From Cristatella mucedo (Eukaryota; Bryozoa; Phylactolaemata; Cristatellidae), in assembly GCA_009760855.2 (NCBI GenBank), contig WPIO01000015.1:2835001-2899000 (forward strand): 64,000 nt of DNA. The letters run 5' to 3'. Positions 1 to 44,395 of the stretch are shown piece by piece; the first letter of the stretch is position 1, and each line of letters opens with the position of its first letter. The notes below the pieces were generated by a model that did no database searches, was not told the origin of the DNA, and worked only from the letters and a program-made list of their open reading frames with translations. A program made the translations under genes and the position numbers.

Positions 1-10595
<10,595 letters not shown>

Positions 10596-10633
10596 CCCGA
10601 GCACGTGACCCGAACGAACGCGTGCCGACGACT

Positions 10634-10676
10634 CCACCCCTTCGAGTGCCGTCAAGCACGGCACTCGAAGGGGTGG
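10634..10676 (+). other. Perfect 19-bp hairpin in the CAPS 3' region
   Basis: Left arm CCACCCCTTCGAGTGCCGT (10634-10652), loop CAAGC, right arm ACGGCACTCGAAGGGGTGG (10658-10676); every base pairs. It lies 38 nt past the CAPS stop and would be in its 3' UTR. Confidence 0.9.
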
Positions 10677-10704
10677 CTCAGGGGCCACGATCTCGTCCAG
10701 CCTG

Positions 10705-10722
10705 CGCGTGTGCGCACACGCG
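10705..10722. repeat. Perfect 18-bp palindrome
   Basis: CGCGTGTGCGCACACGCG equals its own reverse complement. GGCCACG (10683-10689) and CGTGGCC (10721-10727) provide a possible outer stem. Also in the CAPS 3' region. Confidence 0.85.
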
Positions 10723-11156
10723 TGGCCAAACACGCATGGCAGTAGTTAGCCCACTTGCCGTTCACACCGGTGGCGCAGAGTGCCCCGGCCGCGTGCACCC
10801 GTCGAGTCGAGCGCGTGGCTCCTGCGGCGGAGTGGAGCAGCCGAGCGAGGAAGCTTTGTGCCGCGAGCGTGCGTGCCTGTGTCTGTCTCGGCGGAGGAGG
10901 ACGGACGCCGGCTCAGCCGATGGACGCTCGAGTTGCACGCGTGGCGCAGCGTTAAGTGCATCGGTTTGACAGGCGCCCTCGCTTGGCAGCCAACCAGCAC
11001 TCGTGCGAGGGGCTCGGCTGCGTGTGCTGGAGCTAGGTGTACACGCTGGAGCTGTCGCCAGCACGTACATAGCGTATAGGTCAGCTCGCGTGCACTGGCC
11101 ACAACTTCGGTGAGGCTTTCAACGAAATGGTCGATTTCTGTCGGAGTACTTTTTTT

Positions 11157-11162
11157 TTTATT
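11157..11162 (-). promoter_or_regulatory. SEC13: Candidate SEC13 poly(A) signal
   Basis: AATAAA on the - strand, about 175 nt past the SEC13 stop at 11338. An AATAAG on the + strand at 11172-11177 could serve the convergent CAPS transcript. Confidence 0.5.
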
Positions 11163-11337
11163 ACAAAACTGAATAAGTAGCCGACTAGCTTGCTAAGGGC
11201 GTGTGCGCGCGCACTCGTGCGTGCGTGCACGCGATCCACAAGGCTTAGTTCGGCGCAGTCGCAATGTCCACCAATAGTGCCAGTGCTGGCGCCTAGGGTA
11301 GGCAGAGCTTCCGACTAGGAGCCGATCAGGAAAGCGC

Positions 11338-35849
<24,512 letters not shown>

Positions 35850-35890
35850 CGTGACAGCTACTTTACACGACGGCCACCGGTACGACGCCT

Positions 35891-35899
35891 CACTTCCGG
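35891..35899 (-). promoter_or_regulatory. ETS-type CCGGAAGTG motif upstream of SEC13
   Basis: The - strand reads CCGGAAGTG 42 bp before the candidate SEC13 ATG. This is the classic ETS/GABP core seen in housekeeping promoters; function here is inferred. Confidence 0.45.
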
Positions 35900-36269
35900 C
35901 GTAATCAACCTGAAGTCGGGACTATTGCCGTGACCTCGAAGCGACGGAGATAATTAAGCGACTATTCTAAAATTATTATTTGAGATTTTATATTTAACAT
36001 TAATTTTAATTACTTTGTAATATATATTGTGAAGCAGCAGGAGGCCTCACGGCAGCCGGCTTGCGGCTCCATTTGCCACCTTCCCATAGACTTGCCTCCG
36101 GCAACGTCTTCGTCCCACGGTCCATATGTAAAGCTACGTATAGCCTGTCGAATCTACGCCTTGCCGACAGACAGTGACTCTCCTCCTAGTTAGAGCGTTT
36201 ACACTATCCGATTCAGGAATCTTTTATGGCTGATTTAGACCCGCCCACTGCCGCTTGCTCTACTGCGGG

Positions 36270-36425
36270 AGGCTGGTATGAATAAATATAATTCATTTAT
36301 ATAGCGCCCCAAGAGAACTTAATCTCTATTCAGGCGCTTCACATATGCCTCGGGGCTCGAGCCCACGACCTTGGTCGGGGCGAGCACCTTAACCGCTAGA
36401 GCAAACCAGCTCGGCAAGAGAAGGT
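36270..36425 (-). repeat. SINE-B copy (near full length)
   Basis: TATAATTCATTTATATAGCG, CCCCAAGAGAACTTAATCTC, CATATGCCTCGGGGCTCGAG, CCCACGACCTTGGTCGGGG and CCAGCTCGGC are all present. Confidence 0.8.
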
Positions 36426-36734
36426 TCCGCGGGAATCAGCGTCTTCTGTGGAGAAAAGGGTTCAACTGTGGCTACAATGCATAAGCATCCTATATTTAGG
36501 GACTTTGTCGATTTCACCGCTGGTCGCTCGCACGCAAACGCAGACCACGGCGAGCCACCCAACCCTGCCGTAATCGGTAGGAACTGCGGGCGCGAGGCAG
36601 CGCTACGCTGTAACGCATACAGCAAGTCCGTATGGCTTTGGGCGCAGCAATCCCTGTCGCTTCTTAGCTTCCGCTGTGAGGCCACGCCTGTACACGTCAG
36701 GCGTGCCTGCACACGTCAGGCGTGTAGGATTCCA

Positions 36735-36850
36735 ATAATAATAATAAAAATACATTTGATATAGCGCCCTCAGAGAACTCAATCTCTTTCTAGGCACTTT
36801 ACAATTACATGTGGAGAGTGCCTTCAATAGGCACATTTTACGCGTTACCC
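36735..36850 (-). mobile_element. LINE-2 3' end fragment
   Basis: AATAATAATAAAAATACATT tail, AGCGCCCTCAGAGAACTCAA, TCTTTCTAGGCACTTTACAA. Confidence 0.75.
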
Positions 36851-37217
36851 TGTGGTTGTAGTGCATTTGAGGACTATAAATTCGTAATTCACCGCGATGC
36901 TTGAGAGATAGAGAAGGAAGAAGAGAGAGCGTGACCGGCGGACTGAAGCAGTGCAAGAAATTCTGGAGCTGCAGGTAGCTCGGGTGCAGGGCTTCGCCCA
37001 GCAGCGGCATATTGGTTCGCCGTTGATTGGCTGCTTCTGGGAAGTAGGGGCGGGGCTAGAAGACCCGGGAGAAAATAAAGAGGTGCAACTTGGACGCGAG
37101 CCCGAGCGGTCGCATGCTGCTTCGCGGTGAGCGGAAGTTGAATTCACAGCTGAAGCTGGAGCCTGAAGCTACGGCATCGGGCTTGCCCTGTATTATCGCA
37201 GACCGCGGCGGCTGTGT

Positions 37218-37594
<377 letters not shown>

Positions 37595-37599
37595 TTCAT

Positions 37600-38408
37600 C
37601 CGGGCTTCTCACGGGACTTACCTCATCAGCATAAAAGCTTAATATCTCTAAGATCACATCAACCAGGCTGTCATTCTTTCAGACAATACGGTCTGACAAG
37701 GTTGGAGGAGGGATTTCCGTCGTTGCTCGGGATTTATTTGTCTGTAAAACCTGCATTTTTTTCGAATGGGCCTTAGTTTGAATCAGTTGCCATCAGATCC
37801 ACGATCGAAGTCCGTGCTTCTGCTCACAGTTTTTATCTACCGACCGCCGTTTGGCTTTATAACCTTGCTTGCGGAAAATTTTGCTAGGCTCGTTACTAAA
37901 ATAATTTCATTTGATAGGCCTCTGTTGATTGCTGGATACTTTAACATTCACGTTGACGGGTCCGCTCATTGCTTGACTGCCTGAAGAACCTCAGCTAATT
38001 CCAGCACGTTAGTCGTACCAATCTTATCGGTGGCCATGTTAAGGTTCTCGCGATCACAAGGGAGAGCTGCCCCACTGACCTTGCTGTGTGACTGCTGACA
38101 ATCTCCTGCAACGCTACTTAACAAGCATTGATGGGGAGAATTTTCTTTATCTATTTGTGATGTTCGTCTTCGCGATCTGCACTCCGACTCTCACTCTGCC
38201 GATAGCCTCGATACCCTCGTTAAGGCACTAAGCTTAACACCCTCGACGAGCATGCTCCCTTACATTCTGTCAGTGCACAGAGTCGTGGAGATTCCTGTCA
38301 GTGTACCAGAAAAACTTCAGAAGATGCGCCGAGTAATGGGCAAGCCTGAACGCCGCTTTAAGAAGTCTGGCTCTGACTTTGATCTAGCCAGTTTCACAGA
38401 CTTCCTAA
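37600..38408 (+). pseudogene. LINE-1 endonuclease-region fragment
   Basis: The + strand encodes AP-endonuclease motifs in order: FFRMGLSLNQL, FIYRPPFG, LLIAGYFNIHVDGS (the GDFN motif with D changed to Y), later THVGGH-like sequence, and YRVVEIPVSVPEKLQ-type linker up to SFTDFL. It stops abruptly where a - strand LINE-1 tail begins. Confidence 0.72.
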
Positions 38409-40780
38409 TGTAATTTATCTCCGTCTATAACTCCACAAAGCCATAAAGACTATGTGGGTGTTACGCAGGAGAGTAGTGTATAGCGCTACCACAGCCTAAG
38501 CGGCTTTCGGTACGCATTCAGTAGCCAACAGATTTCGTCTCACGCAACGAAGAGAAAGTGGGAAGAATAGCTAAGTCAGGAGAGCAGTTGATGAGTGAGT
38601 AGCATGGAAGTAGCAGCTCGGAACCACTGAAAAAGATGAGCCACAGTCGGCAGCAGGAGAGTAGTTGTCGTTGCGTAAGAATTGTAGAAGCGAGTTCCAC
38701 AATCTAGGACCTGCAGAGCTAAAGCTTCTGTCGCCAATGGTCTTTAAGCGTAGGGATGGAGCAGCTAATTGATTGTCCATACAGGACCTGAGGGCATGAG
38801 TAGGCTGAAACTGGTGCAGCAGTTCAGCTAGGTACGGAGGCACCAAGCCGTGGCAGGCATTGTGGGTCAGCGAAAGAACTTTGATCTGTACCCGTTGATC
38901 AACCGGCAGCCATCCTAGCTCTTTTAGCAAAGGAGACACTTGCTCAAACCTCTGGGACTTGAAAACTAGCCTTGCAGCCATATTCATAGCCAGCTGCAGT
39001 GGCCTAGTTTCTTTCTTTGGTAGCCCAGACAAAAGGAACTACAATAATCAAACCGAGACAGAACTATGGAGCTAGTTAAATGTTTTGCAAGCCACTGTGG
39101 AAGACAGCTCCTAATCTTGGATCGGACGTGTGGCTTGCTGTAGAAGCAGTCTTCTGGATGGAGCTTTTAAAATTGAGGCAGCGGTTGAAAACTAGACCTA
39201 AATTTCGAGCACGTGGTGATGGTCGCACAACAGCATCACCTATTAGAAGAGTAAAGCCTTTTAATCCAGCCACACGCTTAGAGTGTCCTATGAGCAACAA
39301 TTCGGTTTTATCGCCATCAAGTTTCAAGAAGTTTTCTGACATCCAGGATCGAATGTCGGCAAGACAAGCATTCAGTTTCTCAGTTGCTGCAGCAAATTCC
39401 GATGGTTGGAATGACAAATACAACTGAGTATCGTCAGCATAGAAGTGATATCCTATTCCATGGGCCTTAATCACTTTTCCCAGAGGTTGTGTATAAATGG
39501 AGAACAGCAAGGGACCGAGTACAGACCCTTGAGGGACTCCACAGGTGACCCTTCTCATGTCTGAGACCTGACCCCCACACGACACGGATTGAACACGATC
39601 AGGCAAGTACAAATACGATTTAAACCACGCCAGTGCTTCGTCTGCCAGACCAATCGTTGTTCTCAATCGTTCAATTTGAACATCGTGATCAATGGTGTCG
39701 AAGGCAGCAGACAGATCTAGCAGAGCTAGGGCAGTGACATTCCCGTCGTTGTTGCCACGTAGAATGTCATTGATAACACGGAGGAGCGCAGTCTCAGTGG
39801 AGTGCTGCCTCTTGAGCCCTGATTGAAATTTTTCAGACTTTCATTCTTTTCAATATGTTCAACCAGCTGCTTAGCGACAATTTTTTCAAGAATCTTTGAC
39901 AAGACAGGAAGAGGGGAAACTGGGCGACAGTTTTCAAGAACCTCTGTATCTAATACAGGCTTTTTAAGTATGGGTCTAACGATTGCCGATTTGAAGGACT
40001 TGGGGACGACCCCTTTTCCCAAAGAAGCATTAAAAATCTCGGTTCTGGCAGGGCTAAGTTGGTCTGCCAGTGAAGACTACAGAGATGATGGCAAAAGGTC
40101 TTCAGGAGACGAGCTCTTTTTGCTAGACCTTATTAAGGTAGCAACATCGCATGCAGAAACCTCGGAAAACCTTTTAAGAAAGGTCACAGATTGCGATTAC
40201 GCAATTGCTTTTGTCGGAGGGGGCTTAATGGAGGCACAAATGTGCACAATTTCTTCAGCAAAGAAGGCTGAAAACTTTTCGTCTGAGCCCTTAATATCTG
40301 GTTAGTCGGACCTCACAGCATTGGCCAGTAAATGATTTACTGTCTTATAAATGTGTTTATGGTCTGACTGGTAGGAATTAATCTTTCGTGTGAAAAAAGC
40401 CCTGGCTTCTTTAAGCTTTCGGTTGTAACTCGAAGGAAGTCTTTGAAATTGACTAGATCTGCATCAGACCTCACTTTCTTGAAACGACGTTCAAGCCTGC
40501 ACTTAACCCGGAGCATATTTAGGAGTCTTTTTTGTAAATCGAAAGGAATCTCCACGACTCTGTACAAGAACAGAATGAACGAGAGCATGCTTGTCAAGAG
40601 CACTCCTGAGTGTCATGTATACTGCTTCCGTGAGGGTATCGAGGCTGCCGGTCGAGTATGAATTTCCCTACCAGTCTACACCCGTGAGCTTGGAAAAACC
40701 AGTGCTTCCTTTCGCTCGAAAGCCGAAGTCCTGCCAGTCAGACCCACAAAAAATTTAAAAGACTCAATCATTTACTAGCC
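38409..40780 (-). pseudogene. LINE-1 (CR1-like) linker, reverse transcriptase and 3' end, 2.4 kb
   Basis: The longest LINE copy in the window. On the - strand it has: linker YRVVEIPFDLQKRLLNML (about 40560), RT motifs VVPKSFKSAIVRPILKKP, then LDLSAAFDTIDHD (motif A), GVPQGSVLGPLLFS (motif B) and YHFYADDTQLYLSF (catalytic YADD), then LGWLPVDQRVQIKVLSL and GDRSFSSAGPRLWNSLLQFL, ending in the 3' block and a TAATGTAATT tail at 38409. One frameshift lies near 39820 and further breaks occur downstream, so it is inactive but fairly young. Confidence 0.88.
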
Positions 40781-40860
40781 AACTCTGGGATGTCTCTCTA
40801 AATGGGTATTAATGCTTATGCAGCGTTGCGGCAGTCTGGCTTAATTTTAGGGCAAATGAA

Positions 40861-42140
40861 TTGCGTGGCCGAAAAACACCTTTGTCCTAGAGAGCAGTAA
40901 GCAAGAGGCGGTAGGATCATGAGGAGGGTTTGTCGTGAGCTCAGGGAGGCTCAGGAACCAAGTGCGGCATGTCTGCATCCCGTCGCATCGGCACGTCGGT
41001 GCGCTCCGAAAGAGCAGCTGATCGATGTCAGCTGGCCTGTCTATCTGGGCCTCAACTCAGATCGCAAGGATTGTCTGAGACCTTGTTTTCGGCATTCGAG
41101 CTAGACTTAGTTACTCATCAGCTGTCGAGCAACAGTAGTAATTTCTGACCGTGTAATAGTGAGCCACAGTGTCAGGTCCAATACTACCAAACTCTTTTCC
41201 TTGTGTCGCGGCTAACTATTTAAGAATAAGGCGACACTTGCTCAAGGTGGCCACCGCCACATGTCCTACAGCTTGCCCGACTCGTTTCTGTTGGAACGAG
41301 GGAGATGGAACACTCACACCAGGGATCGATGGCCACGGGGCAGCAAGAGGCAGCGTCAGGAGGAGAATTCGGCGAGTGGTGCCGAATACGTTCGTATAGC
41401 GCCCGAGGCTCGAATTTCGTGTTTGTGTGTGTCAGTGGCGTAGTAAGGGGTGGGCAGGGGGACAGATCTCCCCGGGCTCCAAGGTCAAGAGGCGGAAAAA
41501 GTAAAATGGATTGTGCATATTTTTAAAAAACTGTTTCATGTGATAACACCAATCTTGATTTCAACCAAGTTCTTGTTTCAATAGATTTGACTTTTGCTGG
41601 CTGAGCTAATTAAGCGAGTTTACTAACTCCGATCGAGCTAGGCGTAGCTGACTATACCAGCCTGTCACACACGCCGCAGCTCGTCAGGTCCATGTAGTGT
41701 TGTTGACAGGATATTGCCTGCCACTGACTCGGACTCTCCGCCTCCAAAATATTATAGTAAGTCTGAGAAAATGATTAGTGAGAGTTTGTATTTTAGATTG
41801 TATCCTACTTAGAGACACTGTGTGCATTGAGTCTCCTCCACCGGCATGCAGACGACGTCGATACTTCCAATATTTCCAAGCCTTTTTATCAAGTTTTCCT
41901 AACCTCTTCTTCCGGAGACGGAGTCAACGGTGTGAAGGTCAGTGTTACTCCAGACCAGCCTCGGCGAACTGCATTATCGCTACGGAATCTCGTCTCGTCG
42001 TAGGTAGGTTTTGTGAATTCTTGGTCACCCCCAATCCATTTTCAGAAGATTTAGGAGGAAAAAGGCATGTGAAGCCAAGCAACGAAAACTTAAGAAGAAA
42101 GAAGCAAGCAAGTCCAGCAAGATACTAGAAGGTTTATTGA
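40861..42140. other. Intergenic stretch
   Basis: No gene recognised. A CAGTGGCGTAGTAAGGGG at 41433 followed by CCCCGGGCTCC resembles ends of DNA transposons. Confidence 0.4.
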
Positions 42141-42144
42141 AGAA

Positions 42145-42920
42145 GATGATAATAATAATGCACTTGGTAAAGCGCCCTCAGAGAACTGTATCTCTTTCTA
42201 GGCACTTTAAATTTGCTGCAAAGGAAACACGATCGAATGGTGAGTAGTATCGTGCGTGATAAACAACGTGATTAACATGGTTAGGGTGCCGTGCACAGGG
42301 TCAGCATACAAGTGTGGTTCGTGGCAGTTTGTATCATTGCAACATGCATGCATGGCAGAATGGCAACAGTGTCATCACGCATAAGCACATAAAGGACAAA
42401 TCACAGGGACCCACTAAATGCTGTCATAAATAGGTGTGTTTTTAAGCTCTTCTAAATGCGGTCAAGTCAGGGGATGTCGTGATGCAAGTCGGGAGTGAGT
42501 TCCAGGCTTTGGGAACATACGAACTAAGTGCACGATCTCGAAAGGATTTGAGGTTTGTACGAGACATAGGTAAAAACAGCTAGATTCCGAAAAGAGGGTG
42601 GTACGATGCTTTGCCTGGTGGGGGAGTAGATCTGATAGGTAGGCTGGAGCCAAAGAATGAAGGGACCTAAAAGTGAGCGACAAAACCTTGAAGTCGATCC
42701 GTTGCTTGACTGGTAGCCAGTGAGGTCGGCTAGAAGTGGTGTGATGCAGAAACTGCGACGGTAAGAATATTGGAGATTCAGAAAATCCTTTTAAGGTTGC
42801 TAGAAGTTGATTTGCTAATTTTTCTGATTCCTCTCTGTTAACAAAGAAAAGAACGTAACCGTATGAAAACGTAGACGGATATAATAGATTTAGTAGAACT
42901 GAACTTCCAAGCAAATATAA
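42145..42920 (-). mobile_element. LINE-2 3' part
   Basis: AATAATAATG tail, GCGCCCTCAGAGAACTGTAT, then - strand coding for SSRPHWLPVKQRIDFKVLSL, TFRSLHSLAPAYLSDLLPH and VRMFPKPGTHSRLASR. Confidence 0.8.
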
Positions 42921-42929
42921 ATCCTACTC

Positions 42930-44395
42930 TAGTTTGTCAGGAGACATTAATCAGGAAAGGTATGATCACGCAGCAGATGTTTGGAATACTTTTAAAATAA
43001 TTAATCTAGTTCAGTTTCATGAACTATATCTAAAGTTGACGTGTTATTGTTGTTGGCTTGCATATGTTCATGAAGCATTTAGGAAATCAATTTACTCGAC
43101 TCATCAGACTGATTCTGCAAAGTTTATGACTACTCCATGTATTGATGACATCCGCACTTTAATGTCAGCAAACTTTCTTGAACTGAATAATGGTAAAACC
43201 ATCTTACTAGTTATGGGAAAACCGAGTGTGATTCCCTAATTGCAAAAGTTAACGCTTACAATCGGCTCTGCCAGCGTATCTGTTGTGGAATCTGCACGAA
43301 ATCTAGGTGTCCTATTCCAAAGTGACCATTCAGTGGACGACCACATCAGCTCCCTAGTCAAATCTGCCTACTTTCAACTACACAAAATTCCTGAACTTAG
43401 GGTTTGTTTAGACAAGAATACCACGTCTAAATTGGTGTGTATTTGTGACATTCCGTCTCGACGTCTGGAACTTACTGCTAGCTGATCTACCGACCTGTGC
43501 AATCGGCGTTTAAAGTTGGTAGGAAGCATTGCAGCTAGGTTTGTCTATTGTGAGCGTCACAGTTGCCACAACACACCACTTCTTGACGACCTTCGCTGGC
43601 TCGCAGTTGTAGTTTGTTCACTCAGCAGAGAGCCAGCCGATGTCCAACACTGACAGCTTATTACCAACGCACGGAGCCAGAGAGCGAACGGCTCCCCTCG
43701 GCCCCTACTCTCGCTCGACTCTCCTCCTCGACCCTGGCTGTCTCTTGGCCGACCCCGATGGTGAATCCACCATCTGTTCACCAGCGGGTTATCGGCCTGT
43801 GTCAACGCCTTATTAGAAGCTGACCACAGCTGTGCACGGGCCCCTCTCAGGATGCTCCAACCAGCTGTTGAGGAAAGGAGCGGTACCAGCCCGCATGCAA
43901 TCGAACTACACCAGTCAAGCAACGCATCGACTTCAAGGTTTTGTCACTCACTTTTAGGTCCCTTCATTCTTTGGCTCCAGCCTACCTACCAGATCTACTC
44001 CACTACCAGGCTAAACATCGTACCGACCCGCTTTTCGGAATCTAATTGTTTACCTACACCTCATTCGACCCTCAAATCTTTTGAGGCCGTGCTTTTAGGT
44101 CGTACACTCCCAAAGCCTTGAACTCCCTTCTTGCATCACGACACCTACAACTTGACAAACTAAAAACGCACCTATTCATTTCTGCATTCAGTGAGTCTGT
44201 GCGATTTGTCCTTCGTCCGCTTATGCGTGCTGACACTGTGCATGCTGCGGCTAACCCTGTTGCCCTTGCTGTTCATTGAGCTCGCTACCGCTTATCATTC
44301 GATCATGCTTCCTTTGCAGCAAATGTAAATTGCCTAGAAAGAGATTTTGAGTTCATAGAGGGCGCCATAACAGAATGTGCTATTATTATTATTAG
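42930..44395 (+). pseudogene. LINE-2 RT and 3' end, interrupted by a 304-bp insertion
   Basis: The + strand encodes DIRTLMSANFLELNNGKT, VSVVESARNLGVLFQSD, HISSLVKSAYFQLHKI, then PLLDDLRWLAV up to 43607. After the insertion it resumes with KQRIDFKVLSLTFRSLHSLA, PAYLPDLLHYQAKHRTD and ends in GCGCCATAACAGAATGTGC and ATTATTATTATT. It is head-to-head with the - strand copy at 42145-42920. Confidence 0.85.
43608..43911. mobile_element. 304-bp insertion with 4-bp duplication and imperfect terminal repeats
   Basis: It splits the LINE-2 frame exactly between V and KQRID. CAGT stands on both sides (43604-43607 and 43912-43915). The ends, TGTAGTTTG and CGAACTACAC, are imperfect inverted repeats. No coding pattern inside. 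It looks like a non-autonomous DNA transposon. Confidence 0.7.

Noticed and set aside
39080-39427. + strand frame over the LINE-1 RT
   Set aside because: Antisense of the RT, which has clear motifs on the - strand.
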